Positions 16,878-25,465 of a stretch of 55,778 nucleotides of DNA are shown piece by piece; position 1 is the stretch's first letter, and the number at the start of each line of letters is the position of its first letter. Origin of the DNA: a virus. The notes under the pieces were generated by a model that searched no databases, was not told the DNA's origin, and worked only from the letters and a program-made list of their open reading frames with translations. A program made the translations under genes and the position numbers. Where the stretch lies: the IMG/VR virus record IMGVR_UViG_3300032215_000092, positions 1 to 55,778 of that record. One strand, written 5' to 3'.

Positions 16878-17299
16878 TGGCTATCATTCAGACTCAGACG
16901 ACAAGTTTCAAATCTGAGTTGTATCAGGCAATTCACAACCTGCTGACGGACACGCTGAAGATCGCGCTATACACCGGAAATGCTACATTAAACGCGGATA
17001 CAACTGCATACACGGCTAGCAATGAAGTTGTGGGTACGGGCTACACGGCTGGTGGGGTTACTCTTACAGGTGTGACGGTAAACTCGTCTGGATATACAGC
17101 GTACGTCAGTTTTAACAATCCAGCGTGGACTTCCGCCACCTTTATTGCCCGCGCGGCTTTGATTTATAATGTTAGCAAAGCTAACCGGTCTATCGCTGTT
17201 CTTGATTTTGGGGCCGACAAAACGGTTTCCAATAGTACGTTTACTATTACGCTCCCAACAAATAGTGCAACAACCGCACTAATTCGGTCATCTAATTAG
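16877..17299 (+). CDS. Putative tail protein (140 aa)
   Basis: Contains 'FKSELYQAIHNLLTDTLKIA', 'ASNEVVGTGYTAGGVTLTGV' and 'ARAALIYNVSKANRSIAVLD' plus 'FGADKTVSNSTFTITLP'. I know this sequence pattern from small tail or fibre-associated proteins of many aquatic phages. Its biochemical role is not established to my knowledge. It is beta-rich, has no signal peptide, and shares one base with the preceding adaptor stop codon. Confidence 0.7.
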   Translation: MAIIQTQTTSFKSELYQAIHNLLTDTLKIALYTGNATLNADTTAYTASNEVVGTGYTAGGVTLTGVTVNSSGYTAYVSFNNPAWTSATFIARAALIYNVSKANRSIAVLDFGADKTVSNSTFTITLPTNSATTALIRSSN

Positions 17300-17307
17300 G
17301 ATTTATC

Positions 17308-17820
17308 ATGGAAAAAGTATTTGCTTCTGGACAATTTTATGTCCTTTGCTATGACGAAAATGGCGACCTTAAATGGGAAGAAAAGAACAACAACTTGGTA
17401 GTTAACGTCGGTATCCAGTACATGGCTGGTACCGCACTAACAAGTGTTACTCAGATCACAACGTGGTCTATTGGACTGTACGGCGCTGGCTCTACCAATA
17501 ACCCTGCCGCTGGCGATACTATGGTAAGCCATGCTGGTTGGACTGAGGTTACAAACTACAGTCAAAGTACTCGGGTGGCTGCTGTTTTTGCAACGGCTAC
17601 CACGGCTAACCCTTCGGTTGTTACTAACTCGGCTTCGGTCGCAGTGTTTTCAATCAACGGTAGTGGTACGGTTGGTGGCGCATTCCTGACTAGTAACAAC
17701 ACTAAGTCGGGTACAGCTGGTACGCTGTTTTCCGCATCCGACTTTACGGGCGGTGACCGCACGGTTGTGTCTGGTGATACGTTGAACGTAACTTATACGT
17801 TCAGCCTAACTGCAACTTAA
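17308..17820 (+). CDS. Putative tail/fibre-associated structural protein (170 aa)
   Basis: Starts 'MEKVFASGQFYVLCYDENGD' and includes 'LKWEEKNNNLVVNVGIQYMA', followed by a beta-rich Ser/Thr/Gly body ending 'SGDTLNVTYTFSLTAT'. I associate this N-terminus with phage tail fibre or tail-tip proteins. It lies directly upstream of the cupin-like gene and the long fibres. AGGA lies about 7 bases upstream of the ATG. Confidence 0.7.
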   Translation: MEKVFASGQFYVLCYDENGDLKWEEKNNNLVVNVGIQYMAGTALTSVTQITTWSIGLYGAGSTNNPAAGDTMVSHAGWTEVTNYSQSTRVAAVFATATTANPSVVTNSASVAVFSINGSGTVGGAFLTSNNTKSGTAGTLFSASDFTGGDRTVVSGDTLNVTYTFSLTAT

Positions 17821-17833
17821 TTGGGGGTGGGGT

Positions 17834-18115
17834 GTGGAAAGAATTACCCCTACCTATACCTTCTTGTACGACAAAGTAAGGTTCGCGGTGTATCACGCAA
17901 ACACGGGGGAGGGTCTCCCCCGTCATCAGCACACATTTGCTCATCTGACAATGTGCGTTGCTGGAAAGGCGGCAATTCGTAAAGAAAATCTTTACAAAGA
18001 AATGGACAAGGACACCACGCCAGTAATCCTAAAAGAAATTGAATGGCATGAAGTTGAGGCGCTAGTTGATGGGACTGTGTTCATCAATGTATTTCCGTCT
18101 AGCGAGGAAGAATAA
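17834..18115 (+). CDS. Small cupin-like protein (93 aa)
   Basis: The motif 'GLPRHQHTFAHLTMCVAGKA' (residues 27-46) matches cupin motif 1, with His31, His33 and, where most cupins have Glu, His37. 'WHEVEALVDGTVFINVF' (71-87) matches motif 2 with His72. A single beta barrel with a metal site is therefore likely. Such domains bind sugars or metals or act as small enzymes. The substrate cannot be told here. It uses a GTG start and is coupled (TAATG) to the next small gene, beside the fibre genes, so a receptor- or glycan-related role is possible. Confidence 0.65.
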   Translation: MERITPTYTFLYDKVRFAVYHANTGEGLPRHQHTFAHLTMCVAGKAAIRKENLYKEMDKDTTPVILKEIEWHEVEALVDGTVFINVFPSSEEE

Positions 18116-18297
18116 TGAACTGCGTTCTTCTTGATGATCAAGGCAATTATGTCAATACTATTGTTACGGATTCTTTAAGTTGGTATGACCCGACTTGGAC
18201 GCTTATTCCCGTTCCTGAAGGGTATGGTTGGAATGGAAAAGAGGTTGTTCCTAGTAGCTTATTCGTATCTAACGAAGTAACCCCCGAAGTAATTTAA
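18115..18297 (+). CDS. Small hypothetical protein before long fibre (60 aa)
   Basis: A 60-residue protein sharing one base with the stop codons on both sides (TAATG at each junction). It includes 'DDQGNYVNTIVTDSLSWYDP' and 'VPEGYGWNGKEVVPSSL', a pattern seen in small proteins next to phage fibres. Its coupling to the 1004-residue fibre suggests a fibre-linked role such as a connector or assembly helper, but no family is certain. Confidence 0.65.
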   Translation: MNCVLLDDQGNYVNTIVTDSLSWYDPTWTLIPVPEGYGWNGKEVVPSSLFVSNEVTPEVI

Positions 18298-21200
18298 TGC
18301 CCACCGTAAGAATTGCGATCACAACAACTGGAAATGGGCGTTGGCGAGTTCCAGTTGACGCTGGTTCGGGCACTATAACTGTTGAGTGTATAGGTGCAGG
18401 TGGTGTTGGTGGTGGGGCGTATTCAAAAACAACTTCTCTTTCTGTTACCCCACTTCAATTAGTTTATATTAACATTGGAGGTGGAGTAAGCGGAGGTTTT
18501 GTTCCCGGAGATACTTGGTTTAACACATCAGCGGGCGCACCCGCAGCTTCCTCCTCTCCGACAACCGGCTGTTTAGCAAAGGGGGCTGAAGCAGCTACCG
18601 ATACTGGTGGTAGAGCTTTTCTTGGCGGGCAGGCATCTGCCGGGGCTGGAAATACAAGATATTCGGGCGGTTCTGGCTATGCTGTATATAGTTCTAGTTG
18701 CGGGTGTTCAAATGGATGGTATAGCTTCGGAGGCGCTGCCGGTCCAAATGGAGACGGGGGGAGTGGGTATTTAGGTGGGACCATAGGTGGAGGTGGTGGC
18801 GCAAACGGGGGTTCGGCGGGAACGGCGGGGTCTGGGGGTAATAATCGCCTTGGTGCGGGTGGCGGAGCATCTGGAAGTTCGGGTACAAACGGAACTGCCG
18901 GTGGTGGCGGTGGCGGAGCAACTGGTTCTGCCAACCAAGGATTAGGATCTACGGATTTAGTTTGGACAGATTACGCGGGCACACAGTATGGTCCCGGCGG
19001 CGGAAATGGTGGTTGTGTAGGTTATATCGGACTTCCACGAACGACAAGTACTGGTTATGGTTGGGGTGGGCTTTCTAATTTTTACAACTCTGGCAGCGGG
19101 CTTATAATTGTTACCTATACGCCATCAGTAACTATTAGCAATTCATATACAGAAGTATTAAGTGAAACTGGATATCCCGGTACAACAGGAGTTCCGTATA
19201 GAATTCCGTATGGTGTTGATTCAATAACCATACACGGTATTGGAAATGGCGCTTCTGCCAATACAACATCAAGCCCATTTAAAGGTGGTGGCGGTGGAGC
19301 TTATGCTACATCAACAGTTACTGTAAGCTCTTTAAATAATACCAACGTCTATTATAATACCAGCGCAAGTAACGGGGATACTTGGTTTAATCTAGCGGCA
19401 AATATACAGCCAAGTGTTTCGAGTAACGGCATAAGAGCAGCAGGTGCCGTCGCAGATGCTGGTGGGGTAACAACTTCTTGTGTTGGTACTACTACTTTTG
19501 CTGGTGGTAATGGTGGTACCGGCGCTGGAACCACTGGTGGTATTAGAAAAGTGGGTGGAGGCGGCGGAGCCGCTGGCCCGTCTGGCGCTGGTAAAGCTGG
19601 CGGCGCTGCATCTAATACATCTGGGTCTGCATCATCTGGTGGGGGTGGTGGATCTAACGGAGGATCTTCAACTGCTGGTGCAGCCGCAAGTAGCGCCACC
19701 GTAGCTGGTGCTGGCGGTCAGGGAAATGCTGGTTCGGGAGGTGGGTCAGCCGCAACTGCATCAGCAAATGCTGGTGCGGGAAGTAACGGCGGCGGTGGCG
19801 GTGGAGGTAAAAATACAACCGGCACTTTCATGAACGGTGGCGCTGGTGGTATGCAGTCCATCTGGACCGATTCTGGTACAGGTACAGGTTGGGGTCCGGG
19901 CGGAGGCGGTGGCGGTTCTGCTGGTATTACTTCTGTTAACTTTGGAACTCCCGGCGGAGCGCCCGGTGGTGGTGGTAACGGTGCGGCTGCTTCCCCGTAT
20001 TTCAACGGCCTAGTTGTCCTTACTTACACGATATCTAAGGCGGTACCCTCTGATACTTCGTTTATTACCGAAGCGGCGTCCAGTGTAGATTCTATAAGTT
20101 CTGTTTTAACTAAAAGCGGAATTATTTCAGAAGGTGCTTCTGGAGTTGATTCAATCAGCTCTACGATAGCGTACGGTACAATTATTTCTGAAGCGGCGTC
20201 AGGCATTGATGCAATAACTGCCGGACTAGCATTTAGCAGTGCTATTTCTGAAACTGCTTCTGGCGCAGACGCTATAAATGCAGTTGCAATTTTTGCTTCA
20301 GCTTTGTCCGAAGCGGCAAGCGCAATAGATAGTCAAAGTGTTTCATTAAGTTTTAATTTAAGTGTTTCAGAGGCAACAAGCGGTCTAGATACAACAAAAA
20401 CTACCGTTACACTGTCTACGATAGTTTCGGAATCTGCCGCCGGTTTAGACGCCACAAGCAATACCGCAATACTAAATATAGCCGCAGTTGAATCTGCTAG
20501 TGCATTAGATCAATCAAACGCTACTTTTACTTTTACCGGGGTAATTGCAGAACTTGCCGCTGGTTTAGATTCTACAAACGCGGGATTTAATTATAATTAC
20601 GCTGTTTCCGAAGCTGCTAACGCAGCAGATGTAGCAGATACAATTGCTACGTTTATTACAAATGTATCCGAAACAGCGTCAGCCTTAGAAGTTTCGTTTG
20701 GAAGTATTGTAACTAACCTTACTATTGTTGAAACTGCTTCTGGAATTGATTCGGTAATTGCAGCAGTATTATTCTCGCTTAATATTTCAGAAACATCTGC
20801 TTTATTAGATAGCACTAATGCAAATTTAATATTAAACCCAGTTATTTCTGAATCTGCTACTGGGTCAGACCAAGTAAGTTCTCTTGCTCAATTTGTTGTA
20901 AACGCTGTTGAGGCTGCTTCCGCCGCAGACCTTGCTGTCGGTAACATTTTGTTTACGGCAGTAATATCAGAGTCGGCCTCCGGTGTAGACTCTAACGTAG
21001 GTTCGCTGGCTTATTTTGTAACAATCAGTGAAATTGCTGCCTGCCTAGAAAGCTTAGGGGTTTCTGGATCTTTTAAGATTGCAGTAGTTGAAAGTCTGTC
21101 CGCCCAAGATCAAAATATTGGTGGGCTATCGTTTGTAGCTAGTATCTCTGAAGCCGCAACCGGCGTAGAAGTGGCTGAAGTTAGATTCTTGTGGGAAATA

Positions 21201-21311
21201 ATTAATGACCAGCAAACCCCAAACTGGTCTACAATCAGCACAACGCAGAGTCCGGTTTGGACCGATGTAACCAACCCCCAAACTCCGGGGTGGACTAACA
21301 TACAAACATAG
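18297..21311 (+). CDS. Glycine-rich, repeat-built tail fibre/adhesin (1004 aa)
   Basis: Two Gly-rich domains (about residues 15-282 and 283-585) look like an internal duplication. Each starts with a short beta segment ('GTITVECIGAGGVGGGAYS', 'SITIHGIGNGA'), contains 'GDTWFN', and ends 'LIIVTYT' or 'LVVLTYT'. Polyglycine-rich domains of this kind form receptor-binding tips in some phage adhesins. Residues about 590-968 hold nineteen 20-residue repeats of the type 'ISEAASGxDxxxAxxxFxxA'. The end has three Trp-containing units (TPNWSTI, SPVWTDV, TPGWTNI). It probably extends from the tail and contacts the host. Confidence 0.75.
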   Translation: MPTVRIAITTTGNGRWRVPVDAGSGTITVECIGAGGVGGGAYSKTTSLSVTPLQLVYINIGGGVSGGFVPGDTWFNTSAGAPAASSSPTTGCLAKGAEAATDTGGRAFLGGQASAGAGNTRYSGGSGYAVYSSSCGCSNGWYSFGGAAGPNGDGGSGYLGGTIGGGGGANGGSAGTAGSGGNNRLGAGGGASGSSGTNGTAGGGGGGATGSANQGLGSTDLVWTDYAGTQYGPGGGNGGCVGYIGLPRTTSTGYGWGGLSNFYNSGSGLIIVTYTPSVTISNSYTEVLSETGYPGTTGVPYRIPYGVDSITIHGIGNGASANTTSSPFKGGGGGAYATSTVTVSSLNNTNVYYNTSASNGDTWFNLAANIQPSVSSNGIRAAGAVADAGGVTTSCVGTTTFAGGNGGTGAGTTGGIRKVGGGGGAAGPSGAGKAGGAASNTSGSASSGGGGGSNGGSSTAGAAASSATVAGAGGQGNAGSGGGSAATASANAGAGSNGGGGGGGKNTTGTFMNGGAGGMQSIWTDSGTGTGWGPGGGGGGSAGITSVNFGTPGGAPGGGGNGAAASPYFNGLVVLTYTISKAVPSDTSFITEAASSVDSISSVLTKSGIISEGASGVDSISSTIAYGTIISEAASGIDAITAGLAFSSAISETASGADAINAVAIFASALSEAASAIDSQSVSLSFNLSVSEATSGLDTTKTTVTLSTIVSESAAGLDATSNTAILNIAAVESASALDQSNATFTFTGVIAELAAGLDSTNAGFNYNYAVSEAANAADVADTIATFITNVSETASALEVSFGSIVTNLTIVETASGIDSVIAAVLFSLNISETSALLDSTNANLILNPVISESATGSDQVSSLAQFVVNAVEAASAADLAVGNILFTAVISESASGVDSNVGSLAYFVTISEIAACLESLGVSGSFKIAVVESLSAQDQNIGGLSFVASISEAATGVEVAEVRFLWEIINDQQTPNWSTISTTQSPVWTDVTNPQTPGWTNIQT
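20064..21203 (+). repeat. Nineteen in-frame 60-bp repeats in the fibre gene
   Basis: Units start every 60 bases from 20064 (Ile-Thr-Glu) to 21144 (Ile-Ser-Glu). Each encodes 20 residues with the pattern (I/V/L)(S/V/A)E-xA(S/A)(G/A)-x(D/E). No length change was seen between units, so the register is strictly kept even though the residues have diverged. Confidence 0.88.
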
Positions 21312-21323
21312 TAAAGGATTAAC

Positions 21324-23972
21324 ATGACCACCGCTAATTTTACTACCCGTCTAGGTCTTGCGCTTCCTACTCAGGGAGATCTATCCGGTACTTGGGGTAA
21401 CGAAGTAAATAACTTTATTTCGACTTACATCGACTACGCGGTTGCTGGGGCGTTGACGGTTAGCGGGGATGTTTCGCTATCTAGGACTACAGCTCCAAAC
21501 GCTATTGGAAGTACGTCAACGCAGTACGCGACTATTATTGCTTCGGGGCACACAACCAACATTACTATCACCGTTGCTTCTACAGCGGCAAAGCCTTATT
21601 TTGTTATTAACTCGTCCAGTACATATACAGTCAAGATCTGCGGAACCGGCCCAACAACTGGCGTCACTTTAGCTGTAAATGAAAAAGCTACTGTCGCTTG
21701 GAACGGATCTGATTTTGTAAAAATAGCAAGTTCTGTTGCTGGAACGGTAACAAGCGTTGGCTGGACCGGTGGGATTGTTAGCGTAGCGACTGGAACGACT
21801 ACTCCAGCGTTTACTATTGCTGGCACTAGCGGTGGAGTGCCTTACTTCTCAAACGGTACGACTTGGGCATCTTCGGCTGCATTAGCGGCTAATGCTCTTG
21901 TAGTTGGCGGCGGTGCTGGGGCTGCTCCTGCTACGGTTACAACTGGCACTGGGGTTGTGACTGCATTAGGTGTTAACACCGGAACTGCTGGTGCGTTTGT
22001 TGTAAACGGCGGTGCGCTAGGGACGCCAAGTTCGGGAGTACTGACTTATGCTACAGGACTTCCACTTTCTACCGGCGTAACCGGCAACCTACCAGTAACT
22101 AATCTTAATAGTGGTACTGGCGCAACTGCTACTACGTTTTGGTGCGGTAATGGTACTTGGGCTACTCCGGCTGGAAGTAGTGCTGGGGTTACGACTTTTA
22201 GTGGGGGCACTACCGGACTGACTCCAAGCACTGCAACGGCGGGTGTGATAACTCTTGCTGGAAAATTAGAGGTTGCTAACGGTGGCACGGGAGTAACAAC
22301 TTCCACAGGATCTGGCAACCTAGTTCTCTCAACCTCCCCGACTTTAGTTACTCCGGTACTTGGAACTCCAACATCTGGTGTTCTTACAAATTGCACAAGT
22401 ATCCCGGTTAATCAAGCTACCGGTAACCTTCCAGTAACTAACCTTAATAGTGGTACTAGCGCGTCTGCTGCTACATTCTGGCGCGGAGACGGTGCTTGGG
22501 CTACACCCACCGGTACTGGAGTTACTCAAGTTAACGGAACAGGGACCGTCAATGGCATCACGCTAACCGGAACGGTTACTAGTACTGGGAACCTAACTCT
22601 TGGCGGCGCACTTAGTGGAGTTAGCCTGACAACTCAGGTAAGCGGAAAATTAGAGGTTGCTAACGGTGGCACGGGAGTAACAACTTCTACAGGGTCTGGA
22701 AACGTAGTTCTTTCTACTAGCCCAACGCTAGTAACCCCATTTTTGGGCACTCCCCAATCCGGTGCTCTTACCAACTGTACGAACATCCCAGTTAACCAAG
22801 CTACAGGAAATCTTCCTGTAGCTAACCTTAATAGTGGTACTGGAGCGAGCGCAACTACGTTTTGGCGCGGCGATGGAAGTTGGGCTACACCTTCTGGTGG
22901 GGGCGGTGGGGTTTCAACTATTGCAATTGCAACTTCTAACGGATTTGCCGGATCTTCTTCGGGCGGAACGACCCCAACCCTGACACTTACAACGTCAGTC
23001 AACGGGATTGTAAAGGGTAATGGCTCTTCACTTAGCGCGGCTGTGGCCGGAACGGATTATCTAGCTCCGGGCGGAGTAGTTACTAGTGTTGGAGCAACTT
23101 CACCTGTTTCATCCAGTGGTGGTACAACACCAACAATCAGCCTCGCTTCTGCATACGGCGACACACAGGCTCCATTTGGCACTAAGACTGCTAATTACTT
23201 TTTGGCCGCTCCCAACGGGGCGGGTGGAGTCCCGTCTTTTAGAGCAATTGTCGTTGCCGATATCCCGACGCTTAACCAAAATACAACTGGCACTGCTTCA
23301 AACATTACCGGAAACTTATCGGTAAGTAATCTTAATAGCGGAACATCAGCTTCCTCCAGCACGTTCTGGAGAGGTGACGGAAGTTGGGCTGCACCTACTT
23401 TTGGTGGTAGCACTACGGGAACCGGGGCTTATGTATTACAAGGTAGCCCAACGATTACCACCCCCACAATTGCTGGTGGCAACCTGACATTCTCCGCCTC
23501 AAACGGGGGGATTGTATTTAATAAGTCAGGCGCACTAGTCAACTCCACGCTGAATGACTATGAAGAAGGTACTTGGACCCCTACTTTTACTAGATTTTCA
23601 TCTGCCCCAACCGTTTCTTATGCTCTTCAAACAGGAAAATACACAAAAGTAGGAAGGCTTGTTTATGTTGTATGTCAGCTTATTTTGACCTCACAGTCTG
23701 GTGGAAGTGGCGGGTATATAGTTGGCGGCCTTCCGTTTACAGTAGGTACATCTGATTCAAGTTCCGCTGCTGGCTCAATAGCATATATTGTTGGGGCCAC
23801 TCTTCCAACAAGCGGAGTTCAAGCAACTCAAATAAACCCATATTTTAGCGTTACTTATGGCGGCGTTATTTTTGCTGCTATTTATAACAATGGAAATCAA
23901 TCAGCAAACCCGATAGATACTGGATTTAGCAGTGGGTTTAATGTTTTTTTCTCTGGATGTTATTCAACTTAA
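21324..23972 (+). CDS. Tail fibre with repeated GGTG-STG modules (882 aa)
   Basis: The N-terminus '[20 protein letters not shown]' is a virion-attachment block common in phage fibres. The shaft holds several copies of a module with '[18 protein letters not shown]', '[10 protein letters not shown]', '[12 protein letters not shown]' and '[20 protein letters not shown]'. The last 170 residues ('[20 protein letters not shown]', then '[17 protein letters not shown]') match the receptor-binding end domain I know from many fibres. It sits next to the Gly-rich adhesin, so the phage may carry two different host-contact fibres. AAAGGA precedes the ATG. Confidence 0.82.
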   Translation: MTTANFTTRLGLALPTQGDLSGTWGNEVNNFISTYIDYAVAGALTVSGDVSLSRTTAPNAIGSTSTQYATIIASGHTTNITITVASTAAKPYFVINSSSTYTVKICGTGPTTGVTLAVNEKATVAWNGSDFVKIASSVAGTVTSVGWTGGIVSVATGTTTPAFTIAGTSGGVPYFSNGTTWASSAALAANALVVGGGAGAAPATVTTGTGVVTALGVNTGTAGAFVVNGGALGTPSSGVLTYATGLPLSTGVTGNLPVTNLNSGTGATATTFWCGNGTWATPAGSSAGVTTFSGGTTGLTPSTATAGVITLAGKLEVANGGTGVTTSTGSGNLVLSTSPTLVTPVLGTPTSGVLTNCTSIPVNQATGNLPVTNLNSGTSASAATFWRGDGAWATPTGTGVTQVNGTGTVNGITLTGTVTSTGNLTLGGALSGVSLTTQVSGKLEVANGGTGVTTSTGSGNVVLSTSPTLVTPFLGTPQSGALTNCTNIPVNQATGNLPVANLNSGTGASATTFWRGDGSWATPSGGGGGVSTIAIATSNGFAGSSSGGTTPTLTLTTSVNGIVKGNGSSLSAAVAGTDYLAPGGVVTSVGATSPVSSSGGTTPTISLASAYGDTQAPFGTKTANYFLAAPNGAGGVPSFRAIVVADIPTLNQNTTGTASNITGNLSVSNLNSGTSASSSTFWRGDGSWAAPTFGGSTTGTGAYVLQGSPTITTPTIAGGNLTFSASNGGIVFNKSGALVNSTLNDYEEGTWTPTFTRFSSAPTVSYALQTGKYTKVGRLVYVVCQLILTSQSGGSGGYIVGGLPFTVGTSDSSSAAGSIAYIVGATLPTSGVQATQINPYFSVTYGGVIFAAIYNNGNQSANPIDTGFSSGFNVFFSGCYST
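22261..22890 (+). repeat. Near-identical 384-bp-spaced module copies in tail fibre
   Basis: The stretch beginning GAAAATTAGAGGTTGC at 22261 recurs at 22645, and both continue into similar [15 protein letters not shown] and FWRGDG coding blocks about 245 bases long. Nucleotide identity is high in the first 45 bases. Such direct repeats can recombine and change shaft length. Confidence 0.8.
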
Positions 23973-23984
23973 CTAGGATTACCA

Positions 23985-24227
23985 ATGACAATCACTAAAG
24001 AAACAATCGTAGATGAAATTATTATTAGCCTCAACGGGTCTATCGGCTATCGTGAAACCACCCAATGGGTTGAAGATGGCGTCGCCTCGGCTGCAACTTT
24101 CTTTAGAAATACTCTGTCCCCCGGTCAAGATTTGACAGGTATCCCAGAAAAAGTTGTGAGCGTTTGCAATTTCATTTGGACCCCAGAAGTTATTGCTGCG
24201 TATCAGGCAGCGGCACAGGCGGTATAA
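23985..24227 (+). CDS. Small protein after tail fibre (80 aa)
   Basis: An 80-residue protein 12 bases after the fibre stop, with AGGA before the ATG. It has 'IIISLNGSIGYRETTQWVED' and 'KVVSVCNFIWTPEVIAAYQA', a mostly helical profile. Position after a fibre gene suggests a fibre chaperone or an unrelated moron. No family is certain. The next gene starts one base after its stop codon. Confidence 0.65.
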   Translation: MTITKETIVDEIIISLNGSIGYRETTQWVEDGVASAATFFRNTLSPGQDLTGIPEKVVSVCNFIWTPEVIAAYQAAAQAV

Positions 24228-24228
24228 A

Positions 24229-24540
24229 ATGAGCGAGAAGCTGGAAGCCAAGTCGCAGTTGATTGAGAAGACCGCGTTTGCGGTGCTTCCAATTTTGTTT
24301 ACTTGTGTTGTCTATCTAATGTCGTCACTGGATAAACTCAGCCATGATGTGACGGTGCTCAATGCCAAGATCAGTTTGGTGGTCACGTCAGACAATAAGC
24401 AAGCCGCCAACTCTGGGGCTGAACTGGCGCGGGAAAAATTGCGGCAGGACATGGAAAAAGAAATTCAGCACAACCGCGACATGATCCACGAAAACCAAAA
24501 GCACATCAGCATCATTGAAGACCGCATGGCGAGGAAGTAA
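24229..24540 (+). CDS. Membrane-anchored coiled-coil protein, possible holin/spanin (103 aa)
   Basis: One membrane segment ('TAFAVLPILFTCVVYLMSSL', residues about 15-34) is followed by a long charged coiled coil ('ELAREKLRQDMEKEIQHNRD') ending 'HISIIEDRMARK'. This resembles inner-membrane spanins or class-III-like holins. It lies 1.2 kb before the muramidase in what looks like the lysis region. Start ATG 24229 directly follows the previous stop. A longer form from 24193 would overlap the previous gene and lacks support. Confidence 0.7.
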   Translation: MSEKLEAKSQLIEKTAFAVLPILFTCVVYLMSSLDKLSHDVTVLNAKISLVVTSDNKQAANSGAELAREKLRQDMEKEIQHNRDMIHENQKHISIIEDRMARK

Positions 24541-24548
24541 TTTTCCTG

Positions 24549-24567
24549 TCTTATACGAGTTATAAGA
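24549..24567. promoter_or_regulatory. Perfect 7-bp dyad in intergenic gap
   Basis: TCTTATA and TATAAGA flank the 5-base loop CGAGT. The dyad is AT-rich, lies in the 88-base gap before the gene at 24629, and its arms resemble -10 boxes. It could be an operator or a weak hairpin. No T-run follows. Confidence 0.4.
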
Positions 24568-24574
24568 TTCTGGA

Positions 24575-24604
24575 GGAAGCTGCCCGCCCGCTGGGGCCGC
24601 TTCC
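24575..24604 (+). terminator. Possible weak terminator hairpin
   Basis: GGAAGC pairs with GCTTCC, and after one mismatch GCCC pairs with GGGC around an 8-base loop. The following bases are only ACTTTACC, so termination would be partial at best. It may instead act as an mRNA barrier ahead of the gene at 24629. Confidence 0.4.
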
Positions 24605-24628
24605 ACTTTACCAATTAAGGAGTTTGTC

Positions 24629-24847
24629 ATGAAAGACCAAATTATTGAAGTTCTTGAAGGTTTGGAGCCGGTTGACGCGTTGCAGGCTTTGATCGCCGCT
24701 ACCTATGCCGTTGCAGATGCTAACGGTGTTAACCGCTTCACGCTCACCGAATTGTTCTCTTCCACTATTGATGCGCACTTTGACGTTGCTGATTCAGCCT
24801 CTGAAGACGAGGAAGATGAAGCCGAAGACGAACAGACCGATAACTAA
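24629..24847 (+). CDS. Small acidic protein (72 aa)
   Basis: A 72-residue protein with a helical first half ('ALQALIAATYAVADANGVNR') and a strongly acidic tail ('SASEDEEDEAEDEQTDN'). AAGGAG lies at proper spacing. It is flanked by hairpins on both sides, so it may be expressed as a separate unit. The acidic tail could mimic DNA or bind basic proteins, but no family is recognised. Confidence 0.7.
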   Translation: MKDQIIEVLEGLEPVDALQALIAATYAVADANGVNRFTLTELFSSTIDAHFDVADSASEDEEDEAEDEQTDN

Positions 24848-24854
24848 GGTCCGG

Positions 24855-24875
24855 CCCCGGTGCGACCCACCGGGG
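24855..24875 (+). terminator. GC hairpin between small acidic gene and endonuclease
   Basis: CCCCGGTG and CACCGGGG pair perfectly around CGACC. The following TATCTAT is not a clean U-run, so it is either a weak terminator or a structure that limits ribosome access to the ATG at 24883, only 7 bases downstream. Confidence 0.5.
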
Positions 24876-24882
24876 TATCTAT

Positions 24883-25317
24883 ATGTTGTTTTGCGCTGTC
24901 TGCCGTGGTGAGTTCCTAAGGGAAGACCTTATTGCCCACGGACGTAAGAACTATTTTCTTTGTAGTTCCTGCAAATCTGACGTAAACCGACTTGACCGGT
25001 TTGGGTTGTCACCGTCAGATTATGACTTCCTGTTGAAACTTCAGGGGTATAATTGTGCCATATGCGACAAACCTCTCCAGCTTAAACAGTACAAGTTTGC
25101 GGTCGATCATTGCCACGACTCGGATGACGTTCGTGGGATTTTGTGCAGTCGATGCAACTCGGCGCTAGGTATTTTTGAGGACAACCCGGATTTTTTAGTT
25201 CGCGCTGCTGAGTACCTAAATAACCCCCCTGCTGTTGGTAGAGTCAAGCGACACAACGGGCGCAAGAAAGTGACGTTTCTTAGGTCTGAATATTTGAGGC
25301 GGTATGGAACTAGTTGA
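24883..25317 (+). CDS. Recombination endonuclease VII-like (HNH/His-Me)
   Basis: Residues 58-92 match T4 endonuclease VII: zinc knuckle 'CAIC' (58-61), catalytic 'DHCHD' (Asp75, His76, His78), second knuckle 'CSRCN' (88-92) with the conserved Asn92. T4 endo VII resolves branched DNA before packaging, and a late-operon copy fits that. An additional N-terminal Cys set (4, 7, 27, 30) suggests a second zinc ribbon not present in T4. The C-terminus is basic. No strong Shine-Dalgarno site is visible, as a hairpin occupies the leader. Confidence 0.88.
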   Translation: MLFCAVCRGEFLREDLIAHGRKNYFLCSSCKSDVNRLDRFGLSPSDYDFLLKLQGYNCAICDKPLQLKQYKFAVDHCHDSDDVRGILCSRCNSALGIFEDNPDFLVRAAEYLNNPPAVGRVKRHNGRKKVTFLRSEYLRRYGTS

Positions 25318-25465
25318 ACTCTTCCTGAAAGCGTGGCCGGTACTGTTGGGTCTTGTGACGTTGATCATCGTATTGTCCAAACTTGACCTGCGCGTGGCGG
25401 TGCTGGAAGAGAAGGTCAAATCGGCGTTTGAGATCATCAACAAGATGAAGGACAAAAATGGCTGA
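25304..25465 (+). CDS. Small membrane protein in lysis cassette (53 aa)
   Basis: This short gene starts with an ATG inside the end of the endonuclease gene, preceded by GAGGCGG-like purines, and ends over the muramidase start by 8 bases. Its product begins 'MELVELFLKAWPVLLGLVTL', a single membrane segment (about residues 8-24), then a charged coil 'RVAVLEEKVKSAFEIINKMK'. Exact tiling between two real genes argues it is genuine. Size, topology and position fit a holin, pinholin or spanin partner. Which one cannot be told. Confidence 0.72.
   Translation: MELVELFLKAWPVLLGLVTLIIVLSKLDLRVAVLEEKVKSAFEIINKMKDKNG

Noticed and set aside
18677-20005. Pro/Ala-rich leftward frames
   Set aside because: They are the complement of glycine codons in the Gly-rich adhesin and so an artefact of its composition.
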